A program made the translations under genes and the position numbers. From the NCBI RefSeq assembly GCF_900116115.1, contig NZ_FOZP01000003.1, positions 186,001-250,000 of the forward strand: DNA of 64,000 nucleotides. Direction: 5' to 3'. Source of the stretch: Lutibacter maritimus (GTDB lineage: Bacteria > Bacteroidota > Bacteroidia > Flavobacteriales > Flavobacteriaceae). Below the pieces are notes generated by a model. That model saw only the letters and a list, made by a program, of their open reading frames with translations, searched no databases and was not told the DNA's origin. Below are positions 8,909 through 16,859 of the stretch, one piece after another; the stretch's first letter is position 1; every line of letters starts with the position of its first letter.

Positions 8909-10219
8909 TTAAACTTCTACACCTTTCATCATTTTATTCCAATACAAATAAGGAAGCATATATTTTTTCAACAGCCATAATCTCCAATGCTCTTTTGATG
9001 AATCTGAAATCATTAAAGGAAACTGTTTCAATTTTGGGTCTGGTTCAAAGTTTTGATTATAATCAAACTCAGCCAAAACCATTTTTCCATAACCCGTAAC
9101 TAACGGACAAGAAGTATATCCTTTATATTCTTTTGTTGAAAGCGCATTTGTTTCAATTAACTTTAAAATATTTTCAACTACAACCGGAGCTTGTTTTCTA
9201 ATGGCTGCACCTGTTTTTGAAGTTGGTAAATTAGAAACATCTCCTAAACTAAAAATATTTGCATATTTAAAATGTTGCATTGTTCCTTTATTTACATCAA
9301 CCCAACCAGTTTCAGAAGCCAATGGCGAATTTTTTATAAAATCGGGAGCACATTGTGGTGGTGCCAAATGCATCATATCAAAATGAATTCCAAATTGCTC
9401 TCCTCGTCTACTTACTTTAACATCTTTATAATTGTATTGAATTTCTTTATCTAGTGAAGCAATATCACCATCAGCAATGGTAACACAGCCACCTGCTGTT
9501 AAATCTTTATCAATTTCATACCAAGCAATTTTTTTATCACCATCAACCTTTACAAGTCTGTGAAAAAATCGAACGTTAATATCTTTTTTATCAACTACAT
9601 TCATTAATGTATCAGCAATAATTTTTACACCAAAAATAGAACCGCTTGGTAATGCAAAAACAATATCTGTTTTATCTCTCAATCCTACTTTTCTAAAATA
9701 TTCATCAGCTAAATACATTATTTTTTGAGGCGCTCCACCACATTTTATAGGTGTAGCTGGTTGTGTAAAAAGTGCTGTTCCTCCTTTAAATTTTTTTAAA
9801 ACTTCCCAAGTATGTTTTGGGTTGGTATAATTACTACATACTACACCACTATCCATCGCTTCTTTTAAACCCTCAATCATTTCAGGAGCAATCTTTAATC
9901 CTGGCACAACAACTAAATAATCATAGGTAAATTCTTCACCTTTTTTAGTAATGACTTTATTATTTTCCGGTTCAAATTTATCAGCATATTGTTTTATCCA
10001 TTCAACTCCTTTTGGAATTAAAGAAGCCATCGGTTTTGCTGTTTTTTCAAAATCATATGTATTAGCGCCAACCAACGTCCAAGCAGGTTGATAATAATGC
10101 GTTTCTGCTGGCTCAATTAACCCAATTTGAATGGATTTATTTTTTCTTTTTAGCATTGAAGAAACCATAATTCCGGCGGTACCACCACCAATTATCAGTA
10201 CTTGATAATGTTTTGACAT
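8909..10219 (-). CDS. sqr: Sulfide:quinone oxidoreductase, SQOR-like (type II)
   Basis: This FAD flavoprotein of 436 residues oxidises sulfide and reduces membrane quinone, giving a persulfide. A dinucleotide fold starts at once (VLIIGGGTAG). The two redox cysteines expected from animal SQOR are conserved in context, C160 in TPIKCGGAPQKIMYL and C371 in TSCPLVTGY. The tail (PFLYWN-like LPYLYWNKMMKG) also resembles mitochondrial SQOR. The start at MSKHY (10219) is preferred over the upstream TTG at 10246, because the flavin fold follows directly and the predicted promoter lies at 10251-10258. It is the last gene of the sulfide cluster and has its own Crp-like site. Confidence 0.93.
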   Translation of the reverse strand: MSKHYQVLIIGGGTAGIMVSSMLKRKNKSIQIGLIEPAETHYYQPAWTLVGANTYDFEKTAKPMASLIPKGVEWIKQYADKFEPENNKVITKKGEEFTYDYLVVVPGLKIAPEMIEGLKEAMDSGVVCSNYTNPKHTWEVLKKFKGGTALFTQPATPIKCGGAPQKIMYLADEYFRKVGLRDKTDIVFALPSGSIFGVKIIADTLMNVVDKKDINVRFFHRLVKVDGDKKIAWYEIDKDLTAGGCVTIADGDIASLDKEIQYNYKDVKVSRRGEQFGIHFDMMHLAPPQCAPDFIKNSPLASETGWVDVNKGTMQHFKYANIFSLGDVSNLPTSKTGAAIRKQAPVVVENILKLIETNALSTKEYKGYTSCPLVTGYGKMVLAEFDYNQNFEPDPKLKQFPLMISDSSKEHWRLWLLKKYMLPYLYWNKMMKGVEV

Positions 10220-10250
10220 AATAGTGTTTTTTAGATTAACGTTCAACTAA

Positions 10251-10294
10251 GAAAATTAAATAAAAAAAAGCATTTTAATGTGATTATAATCACA
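10251..10294 (-). promoter_or_regulatory. sqr promoter: Crp-like site plus -7 box
   Basis: A perfect TGTGA-N6-TCACA palindrome spans 10279-10294. On the minus strand a TAATTTTC -7 box, one base from TAnnTTTG, spans 10251-10258. The 21-nt step between box and site is the same as at the SulP and persulfide dioxygenase promoters. No -33 TTG is present, as expected for an activator-dependent promoter. The operator lies inside the upstream terminator hairpin. Confidence 0.62.
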
Positions 10295-10306
10295 TTAAAA
10301 TGCTTT
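10262..10306 (-). terminator. Terminator formed by a 40-bp perfect palindrome
   Basis: Positions 10267-10306 are a perfect palindrome (18-bp arms around TATA), and on the minus strand it is followed by a run of T (10262-10269). It begins 21 nt past the DUF2892 stop, so it ends the HMA-DUF2892 transcript. Its centre is the Crp-like operator of sqr. Confidence 0.8.
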
Positions 10307-10327
10307 AAATAAATCATTAAGATTCAA

Positions 10328-10537
10328 TTATTCTTTTATTTCACAAGTATTAATCCCAAAAAGAGTATAAAGCGGACAATACCCTGTTATTGGAGTTACC
10401 AACATTACAGCTGATATAACATATAAAACATACTGAATCCAATTGGTTTCAAATGTTGTTGAATAGGCAAAATAGCCAATTGCAATGGCTAAAACCATTC
10501 TTATAATTTTATCAGTACTGCCTACATTCTTTTTCAT
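10328..10537 (-). CDS. DUF2892 (YgaP-type membrane domain) protein
   Basis: This small inner-membrane protein of about 69 residues has two hydrophobic helices (IIRMVLAIAIGYFAY and YVLYVISAVMLVTPITG) and a short C-terminal cysteine-containing tail (YCPLYTLFGINTCEIKE). This pattern is typical of DUF2892 proteins, which are often fused or linked to rhodaneses. The ATG at 10537 is chosen over the upstream TTG because the family begins with MKKNVG-like sequence. It follows the HMA gene by 10 nt and precedes sqr, suggesting a role in sulfur handling at the membrane. Confidence 0.82.
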   Translation of the reverse strand: MKKNVGSTDKIIRMVLAIAIGYFAYSTTFETNWIQYVLYVISAVMLVTPITGYCPLYTLFGINTCEIKE

Positions 10538-10547
10538 AATTGGTGTT

Positions 10548-10820
10548 TTAAGATTCTGAACCCAATTTCCCTGTTGCACAACTCACAAATGATTTTGCCT
10601 TGTGAATTATGGTGTTTGCATCACCTACTTCTGGATATCCCATTGTTGCAAGTTTATTTTTTACTTCTGTTAAAACCGAATTATCTTTGCTATCTATAGT
10701 CACTTTTGATGTTTCTAATTCTACAGAAACATCAGTAACTCCATCAATTGCTAACAATCCTTTTTTAATAGAATTGGCACAACCACCACATTTTAAGTTT
10801 AATATTTCTAATGTTATCAT
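10548..10820 (-). CDS. HMA (heavy-metal-associated) domain protein
   Basis: This 90-residue protein is a ferredoxin-like HMA domain with the metal-binding CGGC at 11-14 and the usual VDGVTDVSVELETSKV-type pattern. A further cysteine, C81, lies in a KAKSFVSCATGKL tail. Such domains carry Cu(I) or similar soft metals, and here the sulfide context also allows a thiol or persulfide role, which is inference. It is probably co-transcribed with the DUF2892 gene. A possible minus-strand -7 box TAATTTTG lies at 10839-10846. Confidence 0.85.
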   Translation of the reverse strand: MITLEILNLKCGGCANSIKKGLLAIDGVTDVSVELETSKVTIDSKDNSVLTEVKNKLATMGYPEVGDANTIIHKAKSFVSCATGKLGSES

Positions 10821-10857
10821 ATTATTAATTTGAGATTACAAAATTACAAAAATAATT

Positions 10858-11022
10858 TTAGGAGTGACCTCTTACAACTATCATCATTACTTTTAAATTT
10901 AACCTGAAAAAATTATAAATCTGATATGGAAAAAAAACTCTCATAAATCGAACCAATTTTGTTGGTTCTGTTCCGTATGAAATATTACTATAAGGTACTG
11001 TTTTATCTGTTGTTGTTTTCAT
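10858..11022 (-). CDS. Small 54-residue protein in the sulfide cluster
   Basis: A short frame of 54 codons starts at the ATG at 11022, only 15 nt after the stop of the SQR-like gene, and ends with TAA at 10858-10860. The product has a polar N-terminus, a basic-aromatic middle (KLVRFMRVFFPYQIYNFFR) and a tail ending in VVRGHS. It could lie as an amphipathic helix on the membrane. I do not know a named family. Its position inside the operon and tight spacing argue that it is real. Confidence 0.6.
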   Translation of the reverse strand: MKTTTDKTVPYSNISYGTEPTKLVRFMRVFFPYQIYNFFRLNLKVMMIVVRGHS

Positions 11023-11037
11023 GTGTTTCGCTTTAAA

Positions 11038-12495
11038 TTATTCTGGAATTAACCACCAAAATGGTTTTGCTTTAGCTTTATATAAAAACATATAATGCAT
11101 AAATAATTTCATCCAATGTCCTGCTGTACCTACAACTCCAACAGTATCATCAATATTTCTTCCCCATTTTGGATATTTTTCCCAATCTTGAACAATTGGA
11201 TTTACAGTCATTACAGCAGCTTGACCATTTCTTAATCCATAACCGGCAGAAACTATACAAGCAGCACCCATTTTTGCCATTGATGCTTTATGCGGATGCT
11301 CAATTTTACCAACTTTTATGGAATGGATAATATTTTGAGCAACAATTTTACCAATAACACCTGATGGCATTCCTGTTCTTGGAGGGGTTGGAAATATTTT
11401 TGTGCCGTTTGGACTTTCCATTGGTTTAGACATTGCATGTGGTGGTGCAAAAGCTATACCTGCTGCATAAATATTACTATATTTTACACTTTGGTAAGTT
11501 AATGGCCAATCTTCAGCTTTCCATTCTTCATAAGGTTTTGGAGTATAATCAGCATCTACTTTCATCATTCCATTGGCAGCAAAAACTTCAGCACTAATAT
11601 CTTCATTACTTTTATTAAAAGCTTTCATTCCAGCTCCTGCAAAACCAGGAATCAACATTGCAAAATCAAAATTTACAGTTTTATGTTCACCTTTTAAATT
11701 TTCATAATATACAACACCTTTTTCTACTTTTTGTACACCAGCTTGCTTAATCCACTGTACGCCATATTCTTTTAAAATAGATTCAGCAAAAATTTTGGTT
11801 GGCGTTATATATCCGTTTCTTTTAATATAAGCGCCTCCCATACCAAAATCACCCAACTCATATTCATTGGTTATCCACCATAAATCTGCTAAATGTTGTA
11901 GTTTACGTTTTTTAATTTCAAAAGCTATATTTAAAATATACTCAAAAGCAGCACCTTGACAAGTTGCCATTGCGTGTCCAGTTCCAATTAAAAATGTTTG
12001 TCGCTCACCATTTTCCATTTTCTTTAAAGACTCTTGTAATTTGGTCCAAGCATGTGCAGCATGATCATATGTACAAACTGATTCTGTATGTTTTTTTGGC
12101 CCCAAACCTTCTGTCGCTTCAAAATTTAATTTTGGCCCTGTAGCATTTATCAAATAATCATAAGTAACTTTTTCTTCAACATCTTTTTTATCATCAGAAA
12201 CATATTTTATAGTAACAAATCCTTTTTCGTGAACTGCATCTCCTTCAGGATTTATTGAAACTGCTAATGCTTGCTTATAATCTACACCCATCTTTTTATA
12301 AACTGGTGCTAAAGAAAATTTCACCTGATCTGGAGTCATTAAACCTACTCCAACCCAAATATTAGAAGGTACCCATTGAAAATTACTATTTGGAGAAACC
12401 ATCACTACTTCGTGTTGTTTTTTAAGACTTTTACTTAAATATGAAACTGCTGTGTGTCCAGAAATTCCTGCACCTAAAACAACTACTTTTGCCAT
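11038..12495 (-). CDS. SQR-like NAD(P)/FAD-dependent oxidoreductase
   Basis: This 485-residue flavoprotein belongs to the sulfide:quinone oxidoreductase/flavocytochrome c family. The FAD-binding VVLGAGISG is at 5-13 and NATG at 117-120. Candidate redox cysteines are C141, C179 (MATCQGAAFEY) and C413 (GAACIVSAGYG). PRTGMPSGVIGKIVAQNI is the usual FAD-dimethylbenzene/quinone-site element. The C-terminus (HWMKLFMHYMFLYKAKAKPFWWLIPE) is aromatic and basic, suited to monotopic membrane attachment. It is distinct from the SQOR-like enzyme at 8909, so the cluster carries two SQR types. It starts 1 nt after the DUF3365 stop. Exact SQR type and substrate remain open. Confidence 0.85.
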   Translation of the reverse strand: MAKVVVLGAGISGHTAVSYLSKSLKKQHEVVMVSPNSNFQWVPSNIWVGVGLMTPDQVKFSLAPVYKKMGVDYKQALAVSINPEGDAVHEKGFVTIKYVSDDKKDVEEKVTYDYLINATGPKLNFEATEGLGPKKHTESVCTYDHAAHAWTKLQESLKKMENGERQTFLIGTGHAMATCQGAAFEYILNIAFEIKKRKLQHLADLWWITNEYELGDFGMGGAYIKRNGYITPTKIFAESILKEYGVQWIKQAGVQKVEKGVVYYENLKGEHKTVNFDFAMLIPGFAGAGMKAFNKSNEDISAEVFAANGMMKVDADYTPKPYEEWKAEDWPLTYQSVKYSNIYAAGIAFAPPHAMSKPMESPNGTKIFPTPPRTGMPSGVIGKIVAQNIIHSIKVGKIEHPHKASMAKMGAACIVSAGYGLRNGQAAVMTVNPIVQDWEKYPKWGRNIDDTVGVVGTAGHWMKLFMHYMFLYKAKAKPFWWLIPE

Positions 12496-12496
12496 A

Positions 12497-13069
12497 TTAT
12501 TTATTTTTAAAAGTAATACTCCAAATTCCTCTTAAATCGCCTTCTGCATATCCGGTAGCCTTATCATTTGGATATAATGATTTTATAATTGAATCTGTTT
12601 TAATATTTACTGTTTCATTTAATTTACCGTGACAGACCAGACAATTTGCTTTTAAAATTATTGGTGCATAAAAATGTTTTTTGTTATTAGCATCTAATTC
12701 AACTATTGGAGATAATTGTTTACCGTCCATTTTCATTTTTTGAAAATCTGCTAAAATTTCTGATTCTCTTTTTGAAGGAGCGTTATCAGGATTTCTTAAA
12801 TTATTTGAAGTTCGTTTAATTGTAGCTTTAAATTTATCTGACAACTCATTTGTGATTGGCATTGCTTTTTGATTGCAAAATGGTATTGCTTGAGCCGGAC
12901 CGCCAGCTTTCATCTGTTCAGTTAACTGTGTACTTAACGCTAAAAATGATGCTTCAGCAATTTCTTTTCCTTTTACACGATATTCTTCCTTTTCTTTTTC
13001 AGAAAAAGAAGAATTACAAGAAATAGTTATCAATAGAATACTTAATAAATAAAATGTTCTTTGTATCAT
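12497..13069 (-). CDS. DUF3365 (Tll0287-like) c-type haem lipoprotein
   Basis: This 190-residue exported protein has a lipoprotein leader ending at C18 (ITISC) and a DUF3365-type sensor-like domain. A single haem-c motif CLVCH spans residues 143-147. Such domains bind one haem with redox or gas-sensing behaviour. The start at 13069 is chosen because it gives a clean lipoprotein leader, and its ATG overlaps the rhodanese stop as TAATG. A location between a rhodanese and an SQR-like enzyme suggests electron transfer or sulfide sensing on the outer face of the inner membrane; the role is inferred. Confidence 0.82.
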   Translation of the reverse strand: MIQRTFYLLSILLITISCNSSFSEKEKEEYRVKGKEIAEASFLALSTQLTEQMKAGGPAQAIPFCNQKAMPITNELSDKFKATIKRTSNNLRNPDNAPSKRESEILADFQKMKMDGKQLSPIVELDANNKKHFYAPIILKANCLVCHGKLNETVNIKTDSIIKSLYPNDKATGYAEGDLRGIWSITFKNK

Positions 13070-13470
13070 TATTTTGTAATTTGAAGATTTTCTTTGGACC
13101 AATTCATGATTCCTCCTTGTAAATCATATACTTCATTAAACCCTAATTTAGCAACTTTTGCTGCTGCAGAAGAGGTTCTATTCCCTGATCTACAATATAA
13201 AAATATTGGTTTTGATCTATCGTATTTTCCAATTTCTTCTATAAAAGAGCGATCAAAATAATTAATATTTATTGCACCTTCAATATGTCCTTGATTAAAT
13301 TCTTGAGGTGTTCTAATATCAATAATAATTTGATTTACTGATTTCTCTTTAAATTCAGTTGGTTTAACTATGTGAATTGCTGCTTTTTCTTGCTCGTTTA
13401 ATGGAGGTTTTGAGTTACAACCTATGCTAATAAATAGCACAAATAAAATAATGCCTAATTTTAATTTCAT
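13069..13470 (-). CDS. Rhodanese-like lipoprotein
   Basis: This 133-residue single rhodanese domain follows a lipoprotein leader with lipobox ISIGC (C18). IIDIRTPQEF and the active-site loop YCRSGNRT with catalytic C93 are intact, so it should transfer sulfane sulfur in the periplasm. The ATG at 13470 is preferred over the upstream one (13512) because the -7 box TACATTTG is at 13494-13501. It is the first gene of the rhodanese-DUF3365-SQR-like operon. Confidence 0.9.
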   Translation of the reverse strand: MKLKLGIILFVLFISIGCNSKPPLNEQEKAAIHIVKPTEFKEKSVNQIIIDIRTPQEFNQGHIEGAININYFDRSFIEEIGKYDRSKPIFLYCRSGNRTSSAAAKVAKLGFNEVYDLQGGIMNWSKENLQITK

Positions 13471-13493
13471 ATTGATATGTTTTTGATTTTTAA

Positions 13494-13538
13494 CAAATGT
13501 ACCTAACCACATTTTGAAATGTGGTAACTAAAGTTACG
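13494..13538 (-). promoter_or_regulatory. Promoter of the rhodanese operon with two overlapping palindromes
   Basis: On the minus strand a TACATTTG -7 box spans 13494-13501. A GTAAC-N4-GTTAC palindrome at 13524-13537 fits the Crp-like pattern except at the outermost bases, with a 22-nt step to the box instead of 21. Between them 13506-13525 is a second palindrome, ACCACATTT-TG-AAATGTGGT, which overlaps the first by 2 nt and covers the -33 region. This suggests dual control. Confidence 0.5.
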
Positions 13539-13553
13539 AATAAAAATAAAAAA

Positions 13554-13572
13554 GGGGAGTTTAAAACTCCCC
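13554..13572 (-). terminator. Intrinsic terminator of the persulfide dioxygenase gene
   Basis: Perfect 9-bp arms GGGGAGTTT/AAACTCCCC, followed on the minus strand by a T-rich run. It lies 25 nt after the dioxygenase stop. Confidence 0.85.
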
Positions 13573-13596
13573 AAAATATTAAATAAAAAAGAACAC

Positions 13597-15012
13597 TTAT
13601 AATAATGTTGTTGGGCAAACATAATCTGTTAATTCTACCCCAGTATCTTTAATGTCATTAAAACCTCCTCTAACATCAATTACATTTTTAACGCCATTTG
13701 CTTTAAAAATTGACGCAGCAATTAACGAACGGTATCCACTTGCACAATGAAGTACATAGGTTTTATCTGGTTTTATTTCAGCAAAATTAGAATGAATATA
13801 ATCTAACGGGAAATTTCCTACTCCCACTACATGCTCAGAAAGGTATTCTGACTCTTTTCTAACATCAAGCGCTTCACCAAGTGAGCCTTCTTTTAATTTG
13901 TTTGCAAATTGAGTTGCTGATATAGAACTAATTTTATCAGCTTCGTATCCAGCAGCAAGCCAAGCATGCATTCCTCCTCTTAAAAATCCGTAGGTATTAT
14001 CATAACCAACTCTTGAAAAACGTGTTACCACTTCGTGCTCTCTTCCTCCTTCGGCAATAAAAATTATTTTTTGTTTTATATTAGGAATTAAAGCTCCAAC
14101 CCAAGGTGCAAAACCTCCATCGGCTCCAATAAACCAGGCACCCGGAACAGTTCCTTCTTCGGTATATTCTTCTTTTGAACGTGTATCAACAACTAAAATA
14201 TCATCACGTTCACTCATTTCTTTAAAGGTTGCAGCATCCAATGGCGTAGTTCCTCTATGAAGAATTTCATCTATACTAGTATTAATTCCTTTGTTCATTT
14301 TAACATTATTACCAAAATATTGTGGTGCTGGTTTTAAGCCAGTTGTAACTTCGGTAATAAATTCTTCTTTGGTCATATCTGCTCTTAATGCATAATTTGT
14401 TTTTTTCTGATTACCAAGTGTATCAAAAGTTTCTGAACTCATATTTTTTCCACATGCAGAACCTGCTCCGTGATTTGGGTACACTATAATATCATCTGGT
14501 AAAGTCATAATTTTATTTCGAAGAGAATCAAATAAGTGACCGGCTAAATCCGTTTGAGTTAAATCTGATTTTACGGCTAAATCTGGTCTACCAACATCAC
14601 CAATAAATAAGCAATCTCCAGTAAATACGTACGGCATTTTTCCGTTTTTATCAATTAGCAAATACGATGACGATTCCATTGTATGACCTGGAGTATGTAA
14701 TAGCTTTAAAGTTACATCACCAATTTTAAAAAATTCACCATCTTTTCCTTGATGGATATCATAATGAGGATTTGCATTTGGGCCAAAAACGATTGTAGCT
14801 CCTGTTTTTTTTGCTAAATCTACTTGACCAGACACAAAATCAGCATGAAAGTGAGTTAAAAAAACATATTTAATTTTAGCTCCATCAGCTTTCGCCATTT
14901 CAATATATGGTTCAGTTTCTCTAAGAGGATCAATAATTGCAGCTTCTCCATTAGATTCAATGTAGTAAGCCATTTCTGCCAAGCAGCCTGTAAATAATTG
15001 TTCAACTTTCAT
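13597..15012 (-). CDS. CstB-like persulfide dioxygenase-rhodanese fusion
   Basis: This 471-residue enzyme begins with an ETHE1-type metallo-beta-lactamase dioxygenase domain (about 1-240). Its metal-site residues H54, H56 and D58 (THFHADF), H110 (TPGHT) and D133 (TGDCLF) are present. The first rhodanese domain (about 265-360) has EGGRE in place of the cysteine loop and is catalytically dead. The second (about 370-471) keeps C423 in LHCASGYR. This active-dead-active order matches staphylococcal CstB, which turns low-molecular-weight persulfides into sulfite and thiosulfate. It is monocistronic, with its own terminator and Crp-like promoter. Confidence 0.93.
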   Translation of the reverse strand: MKVEQLFTGCLAEMAYYIESNGEAAIIDPLRETEPYIEMAKADGAKIKYVFLTHFHADFVSGQVDLAKKTGATIVFGPNANPHYDIHQGKDGEFFKIGDVTLKLLHTPGHTMESSSYLLIDKNGKMPYVFTGDCLFIGDVGRPDLAVKSDLTQTDLAGHLFDSLRNKIMTLPDDIIVYPNHGAGSACGKNMSSETFDTLGNQKKTNYALRADMTKEEFITEVTTGLKPAPQYFGNNVKMNKGINTSIDEILHRGTTPLDAATFKEMSERDDILVVDTRSKEEYTEEGTVPGAWFIGADGGFAPWVGALIPNIKQKIIFIAEGGREHEVVTRFSRVGYDNTYGFLRGGMHAWLAAGYEADKISSISATQFANKLKEGSLGEALDVRKESEYLSEHVVGVGNFPLDYIHSNFAEIKPDKTYVLHCASGYRSLIAASIFKANGVKNVIDVRGGFNDIKDTGVELTDYVCPTTLL

Positions 15013-15055
15013 AATTCTCTGATTTTAATATTTTTAAACTTAGTATGTAGTTTTT

Positions 15056-15099
15056 CAAATCTACATGAAAGGTTCTTTTTTTTTGTAACCGAGGTTACA
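15056..15099 (-). promoter_or_regulatory. Persulfide dioxygenase promoter: Crp-like site plus -7 box
   Basis: TGTAA-N6-TTACA spans 15084-15099 (core GTAACC-GA-GGTTAC). The minus-strand -7 box TAGATTTG spans 15056-15063. The 21-nt step is the same as at the SulP and sqr promoters. The -33 position falls inside the palindrome and has no TTG, which fits class-II-type activation. Confidence 0.65.
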
Positions 15100-15122
15100 T
15101 AAATAACTTTTTTAAGAAAAGT

Positions 15123-16859
15123 TTAATTATTTGTTTGTTGTATGTATTCAAAATATTTTAGTTCCAATTCTTTATTTTTTACTTTATCTTCAAAAGCATC
15201 AACTGCTTGCTGAATACTCATAAAACAATTTTCGTAACTAATTTTTTTCATAATACCGCTTTTTTCTAAAACATCTCTTACAGGACCTTTCATACCTGTA
15301 AGTGCAATTTCAATTTGTTGGTTGTGATATTTTGAAATGACATCATTAAACATGTAAATTCCAGAACTATCAATGGTATTAATACTTTCTCCATCTATGA
15401 TAATTAGTTTTAAGCCAGTACCTTTTTCATTTACAAAATCTTCTAACTGATCTTTAAAATATTGCACATTTGCAAAAAATAATTGCGCATCAAAACGTAC
15501 TATTAAAATTGCTGGATTTATTTCTAACAAGCCTTCAAACCGTTTAATGTTTCTATAAAAATGAGTATTTGGAATTTTTCCTAAAATAGCAATATGAGGT
15601 TTTGTACTTCTGTAAATTAACATTCCTAATGACAAAACAACTCCAATAAATATTCCTTCCTTAATTCCTATTGTGGCGGTAACAATTAAGGTAATATTTA
15701 AAATAATCAATTCTCTTTTTGAGTATTTTAGCAATTGTTTTGGTACCGTAAAATCTAACAAACCGAAAACAGCAACTATAATAATTGCTGCCAAAACCGC
15801 TTCTGGCAAATAGTAAAAAACGGGTGTTAAAAATAATAATGTAAGTCCAACAATTATACTTGAAATTATTGCTGCCATTGGTGTTTTTGCACCAATTTGA
15901 TTGTTTACTGCTGATCTTGATAAACCGCCAGTTGCTGGATATGTTTGAAAAAATGAACCTACAATATTTCCCATTCCAATAGCAATTAACTCTTGGTTTG
16001 GATTTACTTTATAGTTATTGTGCTTTAATTCTATGGCTTTAGCAACAGATATTGCTTCTAAAAAAGCAATGAATGATAACGTTAATGCTATAGGAAATAA
16101 ATCGACAATTATATCTAAACTAAACCTCGGCATTTTAAATGCTGGTAAACCTTGCGGAATATCGCCAATTATTTTTACGCCAATTTCATTTAAATTTAAA
16201 TATTTAACAGCAACAATTCCTAATATCACTAAAACTAATGCTGCTGGAATTTTTTTTGTCAATTTTTTAAAAAAAACTAAAATTAATATGGATATAATTC
16301 CAATAGCAAACGTAACCCAGTTTATTTCGCTAATATGTTTATAAACTTCAATTAGTAGTTCGTGAATTTTATTCCCTTTTTGAAGATTTACACCTAATAA
16401 GTTTTTAAGCTGACTTAAAGCAATTATTAAAGCTGCAGCTGATGTAAAACCACTAATAACAGGTCGCGATAAAAAATTAACTAAAAAACCCAATTTAAAC
16501 ATTCCAAACAATACTTGTAAAACACCCATGATAAATGCCAGTAAAATAGCAAACTCAATAAAATGTTCCGTACCAACTTCTGCTAATGTAGCAACACCGG
16601 AAGCTACAATTAATGAATCCATTGCAACTGGACCCACAGCTAATTGGCGTGATGTTCCAAAAATTGCGTAAATAATTTGAGGAATCATTGCTGTGTATAA
16701 ACCGTAAATTGGTGGTAATCCGGCAATCATAGCGTATGCAATTCCTTGTGGAATTAACATAATTCCAACAGTTAACCCTGCTCCAAAATCATCTTTAAAC
16801 CAAGATTTTTGATAATTTGGCAACCATTCTAGTATTGGAATAAATTTTTTAATACTCAT
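15123..16859 (-). CDS. SulP family anion transporter with STAS domain (second of pair)
   Basis: This polytopic inner-membrane transporter of about 578 residues belongs to SLC26/SulP. It has the conserved N-terminal GLTVGIMLIPQGIAYAMIAGLPPIYGLY segment, about 12-14 membrane segments, the NIVGSFFQTYPATGGLSRSAVN motif and a C-terminal STAS domain. SulP proteins move sulfate, bicarbonate or related anions. The start at 16859 (MSIKKF) is preferred because it aligns with the partner's MSLKKIF; it overlaps the partner's end by 11 nt. In this cluster a sulfite or sulfate role is inferred. Confidence 0.92.
   Translation of the reverse strand: MSIKKFIPILEWLPNYQKSWFKDDFGAGLTVGIMLIPQGIAYAMIAGLPPIYGLYTAMIPQIIYAIFGTSRQLAVGPVAMDSLIVASGVATLAEVGTEHFIEFAILLAFIMGVLQVLFGMFKLGFLVNFLSRPVISGFTSAAALIIALSQLKNLLGVNLQKGNKIHELLIEVYKHISEINWVTFAIGIISILILVFFKKLTKKIPAALVLVILGIVAVKYLNLNEIGVKIIGDIPQGLPAFKMPRFSLDIIVDLFPIALTLSFIAFLEAISVAKAIELKHNNYKVNPNQELIAIGMGNIVGSFFQTYPATGGLSRSAVNNQIGAKTPMAAIISSIIVGLTLLFLTPVFYYLPEAVLAAIIIVAVFGLLDFTVPKQLLKYSKRELIILNITLIVTATIGIKEGIFIGVVLSLGMLIYRSTKPHIAILGKIPNTHFYRNIKRFEGLLEINPAILIVRFDAQLFFANVQYFKDQLEDFVNEKGTGLKLIIIDGESINTIDSSGIYMFNDVISKYHNQQIEIALTGMKGPVRDVLEKSGIMKKISYENCFMSIQQAVDAFEDKVKNKELELKYFEYIQQTNN

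Noticed and set aside
16018-16344. Plus-strand frame of 108 codons opposite a SulP gene
   Set aside because: Mirror of membrane-protein codons; no start context or homology signs.
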